Of a DNA stretch of 64,000 nt, positions 51,301-61,021 are shown in pieces (position 1 is the stretch's first letter; each line of letters begins with the position of its first letter). The notes beneath the pieces were generated by a model. The model was not told the origin of the DNA. It was given only the letters and a program-made list of their open reading frames with translations, and searched no databases. The translations under genes were made by a program, and so were the position numbers. This stretch comes from an uncultured Eubacteriales bacterium (GTDB lineage: Bacteria > Bacillota > Clostridia > Christensenellales > Borkfalkiaceae), in assembly GCA_900542935.1 (NCBI GenBank), contig UQPN01000011.1, forward strand, positions 1-64,000. The letters are read 5' to 3'.

Positions 51301-51702
51301 ATGGCAACGAATATGAAGAATAAAGAGCTGAAAGCGGCGGACGTAAAAGCAAAGCGTCCTTATGCTGTGGCTAAATACGTGAGAGTATCCCCGTACAAGG
51401 TGAGAACGGTTCTCGCCCTGATTCGCGGCAAAGATTACAAAGAGGCGAAAGCCACGCTCGAACACATCACCAACGGCAGCGCGCTTGCGGTGAAAAAGGT
51501 GCTTGTTTCGGCGGGCGCGAACGCGGAACACAATTTCGGTATGGACAGAGGCGATCTGTACGTGGCGGAATGTTTTGCGGACGGCGCTACCTCTCTGAAG
51601 AGAATGCAGCCCGTATCCAAAGGCAGAGGGCACGCGATTCTTAAGAGAACCAGCCACATCACGGTTATTTTGGACGTCAAAAAATTGGAAGGAGAATTAT
51701 AA
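51301..51702 (+). CDS. rplV: Ribosomal protein L22
   Basis: Exit-tunnel protein, 133 residues, with a short extra N-terminus (about 18 residues) before the conserved [19 protein letters not shown]. Near the C-terminus, [23 protein letters not shown] forms the tunnel hairpin (the macrolide-constriction loop). The last base of its TAA is the first base of the rpsC ATG. Confidence 0.97.
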   Translation: MATNMKNKELKAADVKAKRPYAVAKYVRVSPYKVRTVLALIRGKDYKEAKATLEHITNGSALAVKKVLVSAGANAEHNFGMDRGDLYVAECFADGATSLKRMQPVSKGRGHAILKRTSHITVILDVKKLEGEL

Positions 51703-52373
51703 TGGGACAGAAAGTGAATCCTCACGGTTTGAGAGTAGGCGTTATCAAGGGTTGGAACACTCAGTGGTACGCGGACAAGAAAGAATTCTCCAAATATCTG
51801 AAAGAAGATAACGTAATCCGTACCTTCCTTAAAAAGAAGTACTATGCGGCGGCGATCAGCAAGATCACCATCGAAAGAGCGGCTACGCGTATCATCGTTA
51901 CGATTTTCACGGCTCGTCCCGGCGTCATCATCGGCAAAGCGGGCGCGGAAGTGGAAACCATCAAAAAAGACCTTGCGAAACTTACGGGCGGCAAGGCGGT
52001 AAGCGTAAACATCACGGAAGTGAAGAAGCCCGATTGCGACGCGCAGCTCGTTGCGGAAAGCGTTGCGGCTCAGCTTGAAAAGCGTATGGCGTTCCGCCGT
52101 TGCATGAAGCAGGCGATCGGCAGATCGATGAGAGCCGGCGTAAAGGGCATCAAGATGATGTGCAGCGGTCGTTTGGACGGCAGAGAAATCGCGGGTAGCG
52201 AACACTATCACGAAGGTTCGATTCCTCTTCAGACGCTCCGTGCGGACATCGATTACGGTTTTGCGGAAGCGCACACCACGTTCGGTATGATCGGCGTAAA
52301 GTGCTGGATCTACAAGGGCGAAGTGCTTAAAACCGCGAAAGCTCCCGCTCAGGCGGAAGGAGGAGCATTATAA
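51702..52373 (+). CDS. rpsC: Ribosomal protein S3
   Basis: Small-subunit protein at the mRNA entry, 223 residues. [18 protein letters not shown] at the start, KH domain with [22 protein letters not shown]-terminal [21 protein letters not shown]. Start overlaps rplV by one base and the stop overlaps rplP by one base. Confidence 0.98.
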   Translation: MGQKVNPHGLRVGVIKGWNTQWYADKKEFSKYLKEDNVIRTFLKKKYYAAAISKITIERAATRIIVTIFTARPGVIIGKAGAEVETIKKDLAKLTGGKAVSVNITEVKKPDCDAQLVAESVAAQLEKRMAFRRCMKQAIGRSMRAGVKGIKMMCSGRLDGREIAGSEHYHEGSIPLQTLRADIDYGFAEAHTTFGMIGVKCWIYKGEVLKTAKAPAQAEGGAL

Positions 52374-52813
52374 TGTTGATTCCTAAGAGAGTTAAAAGAA
52401 GAAAGCAGCACAAAGGCAAGATGAGAGGCGCCGCTCATAAGGGCAACGTAATCGCTTACGGCGAATACGGTCTGGTAGCGGAAGAATGCGGATGGATCAA
52501 ATCCAACCAGATCGAAGCCGCCCGTATCGCCATGACGAGATTCGTAAAGCGCGGCGGTCAGGTATGGATCGATATCTTCCCTCATAAGCCTATTACGAAG
52601 CACCCTGCAGAAGCTCGTATGGGTTCCGGTAAAGGTAACGTAGAATACTGGGTTGCCGTAGTGAAGCCCGGCAGAGTAATGTTCGAAATGGCGGGCGTTT
52701 CCGAAGCGGACGCGAAAGAGGCTATGCGCCTTGCCGGCAACAAACTTCCCGTAAAGTGCAAGTTTGTGAAAAAAGAAGTCGCAACCGTAGCGACGGAAGG
52801 CGGTGAAGAATAA
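52373..52813 (+). CDS. rplP: Ribosomal protein L16
   Basis: Large-subunit protein near the A site, 146 residues. [19 protein letters not shown], the basic start, then [17 protein letters not shown] region ([16 protein letters not shown]), [20 protein letters not shown], and [12 protein letters not shown]. The C-terminal tail is acidic. GGAGGAG is in the end of rpsC. Confidence 0.98.
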   Translation: MLIPKRVKRRKQHKGKMRGAAHKGNVIAYGEYGLVAEECGWIKSNQIEAARIAMTRFVKRGGQVWIDIFPHKPITKHPAEARMGSGKGNVEYWVAVVKPGRVMFEMAGVSEADAKEAMRLAGNKLPVKCKFVKKEVATVATEGGEE

Positions 52814-53007
52814 TGAAAGCGAAAGAAGTAAAAGAAATGACGAGCGCCGAACTGACGGCGAAGCTGGCAGAACTGAAAAGCGAGCTTTTCAACCTTCGTT
52901 TCCGTCTTGCGTCGGGGCAGCTTGAAAATCCCGTTTCTATCAGAACCTGCAAGAGAGACATCGCTCGCGTGAACACGGAAATCCGTGCGAGAGAATTGAA
53001 GGCGTAA
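52813..53007 (+). CDS. rpmC: Ribosomal protein L29
   Basis: Small helical large-subunit protein at the exit site, 64 residues. [20 protein letters not shown] and [17 protein letters not shown] are diagnostic. Its start overlaps the rplP stop by one base; rpsQ follows at 14 nt. Confidence 0.97.
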   Translation: MKAKEVKEMTSAELTAKLAELKSELFNLRFRLASGQLENPVSIRTCKRDIARVNTEIRARELKA

Positions 53008-53021
53008 CGGAGGGCAAAAAA

Positions 53022-53276
53022 ATGGAAAGAAATCTCAGAAAAGAAAGAGTCGGCTTAGTGGTATCCGACAAGATGGATAAAACCGTTGTTGTGGAAATCA
53101 CCGATAAGAGCAAACACCCTCTGTACAAAAAGACGATCGTAACCTCTAAGCGTTTAAAGGCGCACGACGAGGAAAATGCCTGCGGCATCGGCGATACGGT
53201 GAGAATCGTAGAAACCAGAAAGCTGAGCAAGGATAAGAACTGGCGCGTTGCCGAGATCGTCGAGAAGGCGAAGTAA
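53022..53276 (+). CDS. rpsQ: Ribosomal protein S17
   Basis: Small-subunit OB-fold protein, 84 residues. [42 protein letters not shown] (as [16 protein letters not shown]), and [20 protein letters not shown] are characteristic. ACGGAGG precedes the ATG. Confidence 0.97.
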   Translation: MERNLRKERVGLVVSDKMDKTVVVEITDKSKHPLYKKTIVTSKRLKAHDEENACGIGDTVRIVETRKLSKDKNWRVAEIVEKAK

Positions 53277-53296
53277 CGAGGTAAGGAGATAGAATT

Positions 53297-53665
53297 ATGA
53301 TTCAACCCCAAACAAGACTGAAAGTAGCGGATAACTCCGGTGCGAAAGAGTTGATGTGTATAAGAGTTATGGGTGGTTCCTTCCGTAAAACCGGCAACAT
53401 CGGCGACGTCATCGTCGCGTCCGTAAAGGCGGCAGCGCCGGGCGGCACGGTATCGAAAGGCGACGTTGTCAACGCGGTAATCGTGAGAACCACGAGCGGC
53501 ATCAGAAGAGCAGACGGCACGTACGTAAGATTCGACGAAAACGCCGCCGTAATCATCGATAAGCAGAAGCAGCCGAAAGGCACCCGTATCTTCGGGCCGA
53601 TCGCGAGAGAACTGAGAGATAAAGATTATATGAAGATCATCTCCCTTGCTCCCGAAGTGCTGTAA
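53297..53665 (+). CDS. rplN: Ribosomal protein L14
   Basis: Large-subunit protein at the subunit bridge, 122 residues. [57 protein letters not shown] (as [14 protein letters not shown]) and [26 protein letters not shown] precedes the ATG. Confidence 0.98.
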   Translation: MIQPQTRLKVADNSGAKELMCIRVMGGSFRKTGNIGDVIVASVKAAAPGGTVSKGDVVNAVIVRTTSGIRRADGTYVRFDENAAVIIDKQKQPKGTRIFGPIARELRDKDYMKIISLAPEVL

Positions 53666-53684
53666 AGGATTGGAGGATTAAACA

Positions 53685-54110
53685 ATGAACGTAAAATTAA
53701 ACGATAACGTACTTGTTATTGCCGGTAAAGATAAAGGCAAACAGGGAAAAGTCCTTGCCACCTCCCCCAAAGCCGATACGGTAACGGTAGAAGGCGTGCG
53801 GATGCAGAAGAAGCACGAGAAGGCGAGAAAAGCGAACGAAACGAGCAAAATCGTAGAAAAAGAAGGCGCGATCAGCGCTTCCAACGTAATGGTTATCTGC
53901 CCGGAATGCGGCAAGCCCACCAGAGTGAAGCATCAGATCGTCGACGGAAAGAAAGTGCGCGTATGCAAATGCGGCGCCACGCTCGATAAAGCGTTCGTGA
54001 AGAAAACGAAAGCTGCCGCAGCGGCTGAAACGGAAGCTCCCAAGAAGAGAACGAGAAAGCGCGCGGCGAAAGCGGAAGAGACCAAAACGGAATCTTCTTC
54101 GAACGAGTAA
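53685..54110 (+). CDS. rplX: Ribosomal protein L24 with C-terminal extension
   Basis: Assembly-initiating large-subunit protein, 141 residues versus about 100-105 in most bacteria. KOW start NVKLNDNVLVIAGKDKGKQGKV, zinc-ribbon-like CPECGKPTR...CKCG (about 67-92), then an Ala/Lys/Glu-rich tail of about 40 residues (AAAAAETEAPKKRTRKRAAK). The two Cys pairs occur in other Firmicutes L24; the tail is more variable. GGAGG precedes the ATG. Confidence 0.96.
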   Translation: MNVKLNDNVLVIAGKDKGKQGKVLATSPKADTVTVEGVRMQKKHEKARKANETSKIVEKEGAISASNVMVICPECGKPTRVKHQIVDGKKVRVCKCGATLDKAFVKKTKAAAAAETEAPKKRTRKRAAKAEETKTESSSNE

Positions 54111-54124
54111 CGAGGTAGAGCAAA

Positions 54125-54682
54125 ATGGCAGAAAAGGTATATAAAAACAGAGTAAAGGAAAAGTACGAAAAAGAAGTCGTTCCTTTCCTTATGAAGAAAT
54201 TCGGCTACAAGTCCGTAATGCAGTGCCCCCGCCTCGTGAAGATCGTGATCAACACGGGCCTCGGCGACATTAAAGACAACGCGAAGTCCATTCAGGTTAC
54301 GGAAAACGAAATCAAATTGATTTCCGGTCAGAAGCCCGTACTTACGAAGGCGAAGAAGTCCGTAGCAAACTTCAAGGTGCGCGAAGGACAGACGATCGGC
54401 ATCAAAGTAACTTTGCGCGGCGACAGAATGTACGATTTCTACGATAAATTCGTATCGATCGCGCTTCCTCGCTTAAGAGACTTCAGAGGGGTATCCGATA
54501 AGGCGTTCGACGGCCGCGGCAACTATTCCGTAGGCTTGAAAGAACAGCTTATCTTCCCCGAAATCACTTACGATCAGGTGGAAAAGATCCGCGGCATGGA
54601 CGTTGCGATCGTAACCACCGCGAAAACGGACGAAGAGGCAAGAGAGCTGCTCCGCGCGCTCGGCATGCCGTTCAAGAAGTAA
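54125..54682 (+). CDS. rplE: Ribosomal protein L5
   Basis: 5S rRNA-binding protein, 185 residues. [66 protein letters not shown] (as [19 protein letters not shown]) and [16 protein letters not shown] are typical. rpsZ follows by 12 nt. Confidence 0.98.
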   Translation: MAEKVYKNRVKEKYEKEVVPFLMKKFGYKSVMQCPRLVKIVINTGLGDIKDNAKSIQVTENEIKLISGQKPVLTKAKKSVANFKVREGQTIGIKVTLRGDRMYDFYDKFVSIALPRLRDFRGVSDKAFDGRGNYSVGLKEQLIFPEITYDQVEKIRGMDVAIVTTAKTDEEARELLRALGMPFKK

Positions 54683-54694
54683 GGAGAGAAGAAA

Positions 54695-54880
54695 ATGGCA
54701 AAGAAGTCAATGATAAACAAGCAACAGAAAACGCCCAAGTTTTCCACGAGAGCGTACACGCGCTGCACGATCTGCGGAAGACCTCACGCGGTTTTGAGAA
54801 AGTATGGCGTTTGCCGTATCTGTTTCAGAAATCTTGCGTATAAGGGAGAGATTCCCGGCGTTAAGAAGTCGAGTTGGTAA
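54695..54880 (+). CDS. rpsZ: Ribosomal protein S14, zinc type
   Basis: Small-subunit S14 in the short, zinc-binding (C+) form, 61 residues. Zinc ligands CTICGRPH and CRIC; ends [11 protein letters not shown], the usual terminus. The C+ form needs zinc; many Firmicutes carry a second, C- copy elsewhere, none here. GGAGAG precedes the ATG. Confidence 0.98.
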   Translation: MAKKSMINKQQKTPKFSTRAYTRCTICGRPHAVLRKYGVCRICFRNLAYKGEIPGVKKSSW

Positions 54881-54896
54881 CACGGAGGAAACGAAT

Positions 54897-55286
54897 ATGA
54901 CAGATCCCATCGCAGATATGCTTACGAGAATCAGAAACGCGATCATCGCCAAAAAAGAAACGGTGGAAGTTCCTTCTTCCGTGATGAAAAAGGCGATTGC
55001 CGATATTCTTCTTGACGAGGGCTACGTAAAAGACGTAAAACTTGTAGAGGACGGCTATAACGGCAAAATCGCGATCACGCTGAAATACAGCGACAAGAAA
55101 TCGGTAATCACCGGCATCGAAAGAGTGTCCCGTCCGGGGCTTCGTTCGTATACCGGCGTAGAAAAGATGCCCAAAGTGCTCAACGGTATCGGTACGGTAA
55201 TTCTTACCACCAACAAAGGCATTATGACGGGCAAACAGGCAAAAGCACAGAACGTAGGCGGCGAAGTGCTTTGCTACGTCTGGTAA
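54897..55286 (+). CDS. rpsH: Ribosomal protein S8
   Basis: Central-domain assembly protein, 129 residues. MTDPIADMLTRIRNAIIAKK, GYVKDVKLVEDG, RVSRPGLRSYTGVEKMPKVLNG (as SRPGLRSYTGVEKMPKVLNG) and GGEVLCYVW at the end. In E. coli S8 represses the spc operon. The ATG at 54897 is used instead of an upstream in-frame ATG within rpsZ; ACGGAGGAA precedes it. Confidence 0.98.
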   Translation: MTDPIADMLTRIRNAIIAKKETVEVPSSVMKKAIADILLDEGYVKDVKLVEDGYNGKIAITLKYSDKKSVITGIERVSRPGLRSYTGVEKMPKVLNGIGTVILTTNKGIMTGKQAKAQNVGGEVLCYVW

Positions 55287-55301
55287 AGGAGGGCAGTAGG
55301 T

Positions 55302-55850
55302 ATGTCGAGAATCGGTAAAATGCCTGTGGCGCTTCCTCAGGGCGTAACGGTAGAATTTAAAGACGGCGTGGTTACGGTGAAAGGCGGCAAAGGCACTCTT
55401 TCCCGCGAGATCACGGGCAACATCGACGTCGTGGTGGAAGACGGACACGCAATCGTAAAGGCGCTGGATACTCTTCCCGAAACCAACGCGAAGCACGGGC
55501 TTTACAGAGCTTTGCTTGCGGGCATGGTGAAGGGCGTGCACGACGGCTTTTCGAAAGCGCTTGAAATCAAGGGTGTCGGCTGGAAAGGACAGGTGCAGGG
55601 CAACAAACTCGTTCTGAACGTAGGTTTTTCGCACCCCGTAGAGTTCGTAGCTCCGGAAGGCATCAAATTCGAATGCCCCACTTTGACGGACATCGTTGTT
55701 TCCGGTATCAGCAAAGAGCTGGTAGGGCAGACGGCGGCGAACATCAGAGCGGTAAGAGAACCGGAACCTTATCACGGCTACGGTATTCGTTATAAGGACG
55801 AGTACGTTGAGCACAAGGAAGGCAAGACCTCCGGTAAGGCGAAGAAATAA
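55302..55850 (+). CDS. rplF: Ribosomal protein L6
   Basis: Large-subunit protein near the factor-binding site, 182 residues. [40 protein letters not shown], the second domain with [17 protein letters not shown] and the Lys-rich end. AAGGAGG precedes the ATG. Confidence 0.98.
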   Translation: MSRIGKMPVALPQGVTVEFKDGVVTVKGGKGTLSREITGNIDVVVEDGHAIVKALDTLPETNAKHGLYRALLAGMVKGVHDGFSKALEIKGVGWKGQVQGNKLVLNVGFSHPVEFVAPEGIKFECPTLTDIVVSGISKELVGQTAANIRAVREPEPYHGYGIRYKDEYVEHKEGKTSGKAKK

Positions 55851-55864
55851 GGAGAGCGCTTAAT

Positions 55865-56248
55865 ATGATTTCGAAAATTGATAAAAATACAGTCAGACAA
55901 AGACGGCACGCAAGAGTGCGCAAAACCGTGGCGGGTACCGCTGCGGCACCGCGCCTCAACGTGTACAGAAGTCTTAATCACATCTACGCGCAGATCATCG
56001 ACGACAGAGCCGGCAACGAAAAGGGCGGCGTAACGCTTGCGGCGGCGTCCACGATGGATAAGGACGTTAAGGCGCAGCTGGAAGGCTTAACCAAAACGGA
56101 CGCGGCGAAAGTCGTAGGAAAGGTTCTTGCGGAACGCGCGCTGAAAAAAGGCGTCGAAACGGTTGTGTTCGACAGAGGCGGTTACCTTTACACGGGACGC
56201 GTAAAGGCGCTTGCCGACGGCGCGAGAGAAGCCGGACTTAAATTTTGA
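55865..56248 (+). CDS. rplR: Ribosomal protein L18
   Basis: 5S rRNA-binding protein, 127 residues. [34 protein letters not shown] (in pieces: [28 protein letters not shown]), [24 protein letters not shown] at the C-terminus. AAGGAG precedes the ATG; rpsE starts 14 nt after the stop. Confidence 0.98.
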   Translation: MISKIDKNTVRQRRHARVRKTVAGTAAAPRLNVYRSLNHIYAQIIDDRAGNEKGGVTLAAASTMDKDVKAQLEGLTKTDAAKVVGKVLAERALKKGVETVVFDRGGYLYTGRVKALADGAREAGLKF

Positions 56249-56262
56249 CGGGAGAGAAGATT

Positions 56263-56796
56263 ATGGCAGACGAAAAAAGAGAAAACAGAAGACCTCAGAG
56301 ACGTCAGGCTGAAGACGACGGCTTGATTAAAAAGCTCATCGAAATCAACCGCGTATCCAAGACGGTGAAGGGCGGTAAAAACGCTCGTTTCGCGGCTCTC
56401 GTGATCGTTGGCGACGGAAAAGGCAAAGTAGGCGTAGGCACGGGCAAAGCGAAAGAAGTTCCCGAAGCCATCGATAAAGCCACTCTCCGCGCAAAGAAAA
56501 ACATGATTTCGATCCCCGTTGTGGATAGCACCATTCCCCATCAGATTATCGGCAAGTTCGGCAGAGGCGCGGTGCTTATGATGCCCGCATCCGAAGGTAC
56601 CGGCGTGATCGCCGGCGGCCCCGTGCGTGCGGTAATGGAAGCGGTGGGAATCAAGAACATCAGAACGAAGTCTCACGGCACGCAAAACCCCGGCAACTGC
56701 GTAAAAGCTACCGTAGCCGGTCTTTCCGAATTAAAGACGGCGGAACAGGTTGCCGCTCTTCGCGGAAAAACCGTTGAAGAGATCATGTGCAAATAA
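56263..56796 (+). CDS. rpsE: Ribosomal protein S5
   Basis: Small-subunit fidelity protein, 177 residues. [42 protein letters not shown] (as [19 protein letters not shown]), [27 protein letters not shown] at 56263 has GGGAGAG upstream; the six-residue longer in-frame start does not. Confidence 0.98.
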   Translation: MADEKRENRRPQRRQAEDDGLIKKLIEINRVSKTVKGGKNARFAALVIVGDGKGKVGVGTGKAKEVPEAIDKATLRAKKNMISIPVVDSTIPHQIIGKFGRGAVLMMPASEGTGVIAGGPVRAVMEAVGIKNIRTKSHGTQNPGNCVKATVAGLSELKTAEQVAALRGKTVEEIMCK

Positions 56797-56809
56797 GGAG
56801 GCGCGAACA

Positions 56810-56989
56810 ATGGCTAAAATTAAAGTAACGCTTGTGAAAAGCACGATCGGCGAAGTGATTTCCGTAAAGGAAACCGTGCGCGCACTCGGTCTCAACAAAA
56901 TTCGTTCCTCCAAAGAATGGGAGGACACCCCCGCCGTTCGCGGTATGATCAAAAAAGTGCATCATCTCGTGAAAGCGGAAAACATTTAA
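56810..56989 (+). CDS. rpmD: Ribosomal protein L30
   Basis: Small large-subunit protein, 59 residues. MAKIKVTLVKSTIG, RALGLNKIRSSKEWEDTPAVRGMI (as ALGLNKIRSSKEWEDTPAVRG) and KVHHLVKAENI. An upstream in-frame ATG lies inside rpsE and is not the start; TAAGGAGG lies 9 nt before 56810. Confidence 0.97.
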   Translation: MAKIKVTLVKSTIGEVISVKETVRALGLNKIRSSKEWEDTPAVRGMIKKVHHLVKAENI

Positions 56990-56999
56990 GGAGCGTACA

Positions 57000-57443
57000 A
57001 TGAGAATAGATACTCTTTCTCCCGCACCGGGAGCAACGACGAAAGCGAAAAGACTGGGCAGAGGTATCGGTTCCGGTCTCGGCAAAACGTCGGGTAAAGG
57101 ACATAAAGGACAGTGGGCGCGTTCCGGCGGCGGCGTGCGTCCCGGATTCGAAGGCGGACAGATGCCTATCGCCCGCCGCGTACCGAAGAGAGGTTTCAAT
57201 CACGCGGGTAAGGAATACGTTATCGTTAACCTTGCAAACCTTGCGGATTTGCCCGAAGGTACGGTGGTGGATTACGGCTTCGTGATGGAAAACGGTCTGG
57301 CGAAAGCGGTGAAGAACAACTGCGGCTTGAAAGTGCTCGGCGACGGGGAACTGAAAGTGGCGCTCACCGTAAAGGCTGCGAAATTTTCCGAGAGCGCGAA
57401 AGCTGCAATCGAAGCGGCGAAGGGCACTGCGGAAACCCTGTAA
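57000..57443 (+). CDS. rplO: Ribosomal protein L15
   Basis: Large-subunit protein, 147 residues. MRIDTLSPAPGATTKAKRLG, GRGIGSGLGKTSGKGHKGQWAR (as RGIGSGLGKTSGKGHKGQ), GGGVRPGFEGGQMPIARRVPKRGF. After it a 223-nt gap without a recognised gene separates secY. Confidence 0.98.
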   Translation: MRIDTLSPAPGATTKAKRLGRGIGSGLGKTSGKGHKGQWARSGGGVRPGFEGGQMPIARRVPKRGFNHAGKEYVIVNLANLADLPEGTVVDYGFVMENGLAKAVKNNCGLKVLGDGELKVALTVKAAKFSESAKAAIEAAKGTAETL

Positions 57444-57666
57444 AGAGAAAGCGGACGATAAGAAGCCGCTTGCATAAAACGCTTCTTTCGTTATTTTCAG
57501 CCGGGGGAAAATCGCATGTTTTCCTTCGACTGAATCGGCTTATTTTCCCTCAGGGCGCCGGGCGGGTGTAAAAACGCGTCGGGCGGCAGTCGGTCTTTGC
57601 AGGCGCGCTTCGGGCTTGTCCGCAGTCGGGCGGGCTTGAAACGCCAACAGAAATTCGGAGAGAAAA
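57444..57666 (+). other. Gap between rplO and secY
   Basis: 223 nt with no gene. A hairpin-like GGGGGAAAATCGCATGTTTTCCTTC region and a GC-rich stretch are seen, and no good promoter. It is longer than the other spacings in the operon, so partial termination or a leader for secY is possible. Confidence 0.4.
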
Positions 57667-58980
57667 ATGTTACAAACACTTATCAATGCGTTTAAGGTGA
57701 AGGATATCAGGGCGAAAGTATGGAAAATGCTTCTGCTCCTTCTGATATTCCGCATCGGATGCTATATTCCCATTCCGGGGCTCGATAGCAGCGTGTTTTC
57801 CGAAAACGTTACGGGCAACGACTTCTTGACGCTGATGAACAGCATCACGGGCGGCTCGCTGGCGAACGGTACGCTTTTCGCGCTCGGTATCGGTCCTTAC
57901 ATCAACGCGTCAATTATTATGCAGCTTTTGTGCGTAGGTATTCCTGCGCTCGAACGCCTTTCGAAACAAGGCGAAGAGGGGCAGAAGAAAATCGCGCAAT
58001 ACACCAGATACTGCACGATTCTCCTTGCCGTGATTCAGTCGATCGGCATTATCGTCAACTTCGCAAACCAGTCGGGCGCGGTGAACAAGAGCTTGTTCTT
58101 CGACAGCGCGTTCCTCGCGGGATTCTTCATGACCGTGGTATACACGGCAGGCGCGTTCCTCGTAATGTGGCTGGGCGAAAGAATCACCGATTACGGCGTA
58201 GGCAACGGGCAGTCCATGATCATCTTCGTGGGTATTCTTGCCACGGCGGGACAGGCGATCATCGCCAAAATCGTGGATATTCCCAACAACAGCGACGCCA
58301 TCTGGCAGCTGGTAGCGTTCGTAATCGTATGCGCTGTGGTATTCTTCGCGGTTGTGTACGTAGATCTTTCGGAAAGAAAGGTACCCGTGCAGTATGCGAA
58401 GCAGATTAAGGGCAGAAAGATGTACGGCGGGCAGTCCTCCGTGATTCCCATCCGTATTTCGGGCAGCGGCGTTATGCCTCTGATTTTCGCTTTCTCCATC
58501 CTTTCCTTCCCGCAGATGATTTCGGGCTTGTTCTGGCCGAACGGCGGGTTCTACAAGTGGTGGACGAAGTGGATGACCGGTTCTTCCGCTATCGCGGGCG
58601 GACGTATTCTGTATTCGTTCGTGCTGTGCCTTCTCATCTTCGCGTTCTCGTTCTTCTATGCGCAGATGCAGTTCAACCCGGAAGACGTTTCGAAGAGCAT
58701 TCAGCAGAACGGCGGTTTCATTCAGGGGATTCGTCCCGGCAAGGCTACGGAAAATTATCTGAAAAAGATTTCCAACCGTATCACTTTGTTCGGCGCGATT
58801 TACCTTTCGTTGGTGGCGTTCATTCCCGCGCTCGCATTCGCCTGGGCGGATCCCACGGGCACGCTGGTGAACGTGTTCTCCACAACGGGTATTCTGATCG
58901 TCGTATCTGTGGCGATGGAGTTTGAAAAACAGCTTCAGGCGCAGATGATGATGAAGAACTATAAAGGATTTTTGAAATAA
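57667..58980 (+). CDS. secY: Protein translocase subunit SecY
   Basis: Channel of the Sec translocon, 437 residues with ten membrane helices. It starts with LINAFKVKDIRAKVWKMLLLL; IPIPGLD follows, then a plug-type segment (FLTLMNSITGGSLANGTLFALGIGPYINASIIMQLL, seen here as SLANGTLFALGIGPYINASI) and the cytoplasmic loop with AKQIKGRKMYGGQSSVIPIR. A GGAGAG precedes the ATG. Confidence 0.97.
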   Translation: MLQTLINAFKVKDIRAKVWKMLLLLLIFRIGCYIPIPGLDSSVFSENVTGNDFLTLMNSITGGSLANGTLFALGIGPYINASIIMQLLCVGIPALERLSKQGEEGQKKIAQYTRYCTILLAVIQSIGIIVNFANQSGAVNKSLFFDSAFLAGFFMTVVYTAGAFLVMWLGERITDYGVGNGQSMIIFVGILATAGQAIIAKIVDIPNNSDAIWQLVAFVIVCAVVFFAVVYVDLSERKVPVQYAKQIKGRKMYGGQSSVIPIRISGSGVMPLIFAFSILSFPQMISGLFWPNGGFYKWWTKWMTGSSAIAGGRILYSFVLCLLIFAFSFFYAQMQFNPEDVSKSIQQNGGFIQGIRPGKATENYLKKISNRITLFGAIYLSLVAFIPALAFAWADPTGTLVNVFSTTGILIVVSVAMEFEKQLQAQMMMKNYKGFLK

Positions 58981-58989
58981 CGTTGCAAA

Positions 58990-59012
58990 CGCCCGCCGCG
59001 TTCCGGCGGGCG
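58990..59012 (+). other. GC-rich hairpin between secY and adk
   Basis: CGCCCGCCG (58990-58998) pairs with CGGCGGGCG (59004-59012). No T-run, so it likely lowers rather than stops transcription, or protects the mRNA. Confidence 0.6.
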
Positions 59013-59041
59013 GTAACGAAAAGAATACGGAGCATCGGCAG

Positions 59042-59674
59042 ATGAATATTATATTACTCGGCGCGCCCGGCGCGGGAAAAGGTACGCAGGCAACGCGCAT
59101 TTCCGATAAATTCGGAATGCCGCACATTTCCACGGGCGATATTTTCCGCGCGAATATTAAAAATCAGACGGAAATCGGCGTGCTTGCCAAATCGTATATC
59201 GATAAAGGGCAGCTGGTGCCCGACGAAGTTACCTGCAAAATCGTGGAAAACCGTTTGCAGGAAGAGGATTGCAAAAACGGCTACCTGCTGGACGGATTTC
59301 CCCGCAACGTGGCTCAGGCGGAAGCGCTTGAAAAATTCACGAAGATCGACGCGGTGGTAAACATCAACATCGATTTTTCGCTGCTGATGGCGCGTCTTTG
59401 CGGCAGAAGAGTGTGCAAAAACTGCGGCGAAAGCTATCACGTTTCCACGCTCGGCGGCAAAACCACGTGCGAACGCTGCGACGGAGAATTGTATCAGCGT
59501 GCCGACGACAATCCCGAAACGGTGCAGAAACGTCTGGACGTGTACGGCGCGCAGACGGCGCCCCTCATCGATTATTACACGAAGAAGGGCTTGATTTTAA
59601 ACTTCACGGGGACGGACGAACCGCCCGAAGTGTTGTTTAACGAAATTTCGAACGTGCTGGAAAAATTCAGATGA
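59042..59674 (+). CDS. adk: Adenylate kinase
   Basis: Catalyses ATP + AMP = 2 ADP. 210 residues. P-loop GAPGAGKGTQA, AMP site GQLVPDE and DGFPRNVAQA, and a zinc-type LID with CGRRVCKNCGESYH and CERCDG (four Cys, the Firmicutes form), then QRADDNPETV. Its stop overlaps the map start by four bases (ATGA). Confidence 0.97.
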   Translation: MNIILLGAPGAGKGTQATRISDKFGMPHISTGDIFRANIKNQTEIGVLAKSYIDKGQLVPDEVTCKIVENRLQEEDCKNGYLLDGFPRNVAQAEALEKFTKIDAVVNINIDFSLLMARLCGRRVCKNCGESYHVSTLGGKTTCERCDGELYQRADDNPETVQKRLDVYGAQTAPLIDYYTKKGLILNFTGTDEPPEVLFNEISNVLEKFR

Positions 59675-60420
59675 GCATTATTACGAAAACCGACGCGGAA
59701 ATCGATCTGATGCGCGAGCCCTGCGCGATCGTGCGCGATACGCTGGCGTTCGTGGGCGAAAGAATTTCCGCCGGGATGAGCACCAAAGAAGTAGACGAAC
59801 TTGTGGAACGGTTCATCCGTGCGGCGGGGGCATATCCCTCGTGCCTCGGATACGGCGGTTTCCCCGCTTCGGCGTGCGTTTCCGTCAACGAGGTGGTGGT
59901 GCACGGAATCCCGGACGATAAGACGATTTTAAAAGACGGCGACATCGTTTCGGTGGATTTGTGCGCGTATAAAAACGGCTTTCACGGCGACGCCGCGCGG
60001 ACGTTTTTAATCGGCAACGTATCGGAAGAAAAGCGGCTTTTGGTGGAGCGCACGAAAGAGTGCTTTTTCAAAGGCATCGAAAATCTGCATGCCGGCACGC
60101 CGCTGTACGATATCGGCTACCGCGTTCAGAAGTATGCCGAATCGTTCGGCTACGGAGTTATCCGTTCGTATACGGGGCACGGAATCGGGCGCGAAATGCA
60201 CGAAGACCCCGCAGTGCCCAACTACGGCAGGCTCGGCACCGGTCCGAGGTTGAAAGCGAACACGGTCATCTGCATCGAGCCGATGATTTCGATGGGAAAT
60301 TACCGTGTGCGGATTTTAGACGACGACTGGGGAGCGGTAACGATCGACGGCTCGCCCGCGGCGCACTACGAAAACACCGTGGCGGTCCGCGAGGACGGCG
60401 TGGAAATCTTAACGCTGTAA
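59671..60420 (+). CDS. map: Methionine aminopeptidase, type I
   Basis: Removes the N-terminal Met from new proteins. 249 residues. Metal site: SVNEVVVHGIP (His), DGDIVSVDLCAY (Asp), GFHGDAARTF (Asp), GHGIGREMHEDP (His), ICIEPM (Glu), and a final Glu in ENTVAV (often EHTV in this family). Coupled to adk; infA follows 82 nt later, without the KOW protein often found here in Clostridia. Confidence 0.96.
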   Translation: MSIITKTDAEIDLMREPCAIVRDTLAFVGERISAGMSTKEVDELVERFIRAAGAYPSCLGYGGFPASACVSVNEVVVHGIPDDKTILKDGDIVSVDLCAYKNGFHGDAARTFLIGNVSEEKRLLVERTKECFFKGIENLHAGTPLYDIGYRVQKYAESFGYGVIRSYTGHGIGREMHEDPAVPNYGRLGTGPRLKANTVICIEPMISMGNYRVRILDDDWGAVTIDGSPAAHYENTVAVREDGVEILTL

Positions 60421-60502
60421 ACGGGCTTAAAACGCACGGAAGAAAAGCAAATCAAAAAGCAAACGCGACAAATCGGTCGAATATCAATCGGAGGAAATTT
60501 TC

Positions 60503-60724
60503 GTGTCCAAGGACGACGTAATCGAAGCGGAAGGCAAAGTGCTGGAAGCGCTGCCCAACGCAACATTCAAAGTACAGCTTTCTAACGGGCATACCATCAC
60601 GGCATACATTTCCGGCAAACTTCGCATGAACTATATCCGTATCATCGAAGGCGACACGGTGAAGCTTGAAATGAGCCCGTATGATCTGACGAAAGGAAGA
60701 ATCACGTGGCGCAGCAAATCGTAA
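60503..60724 (+). CDS. infA: Translation initiation factor IF-1
   Basis: Occupies the ribosomal A site during initiation. 73 residues, OB fold: [54 protein letters not shown] (in pieces: [21 protein letters not shown]). Starts with GTG after GGAGG. rpmJ follows 39 nt later. Confidence 0.97.
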   Translation: MSKDDVIEAEGKVLEALPNATFKVQLSNGHTITAYISGKLRMNYIRIIEGDTVKLEMSPYDLTKGRITWRSKS

Positions 60725-60763
60725 AGCTCGCCTCATACAAGAAAAATCAAGGAGAAAACTAAA

Positions 60764-60880
60764 ATGAAAGTAAGACCTTCCGTAAAACCTATGTGCGATA
60801 AGTGCAAAGTTATCAAGAGAAACGGCAGAGTGATGGTGATCTGCTCCAAGAGCAAGAGCCACAAACAGAGACAGGGCTGA
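60764..60880 (+). CDS. rpmJ: Ribosomal protein L36
   Basis: A 38-residue large-subunit protein found by reading the gap after infA. It opens [20 protein letters not shown] and ends SKSHKQRQG. The zinc ligands are reduced: CDKC is present, the later pair is ICSKSKSH with a single Cys and a His, as in the standard C+ form (C-x2-C...C-x4-H). GGAGAAA precedes the ATG. A strong hairpin follows, so the transcript may end here. Confidence 0.97.
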   Translation: MKVRPSVKPMCDKCKVIKRNGRVMVICSKSKSHKQRQG

Positions 60881-60886
60881 ATTAAA

Positions 60887-60934
60887 TTTTTCCAAAGGAC
60901 GGCGTTTCACCGTTCTTTGGAAAACTCTTTTTCG
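60887..60934 (+). terminator. Terminator after rpmJ
   Basis: TTTTCCAAAG-ACGG pairs with CCGT-CTTTGGAAAA; a T-rich run follows shortly after (CTCTTTTT). It separates the spc part from the alpha operon. Confidence 0.75.
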
Positions 60935-60984
60935 GCGCTTTTTTCTGATTTTTTAAAAAACGGTATATCGCGGCTGAAAAACGC

Positions 60985-61014
60985 TTGACAATCCTTTCGG
61001 TTCCGTGATATAAT
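60985..61014 (+). promoter_or_regulatory. Promoter of the rpsM-rpsK-rpsD-rpoA-rplQ operon
   Basis: TTGACA (60985-60990), 18 nt, TATAAT (61009-61014), more than 350 nt before rpsM. Confidence 0.82.
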
Positions 61015-61021
61015 AACGTGT

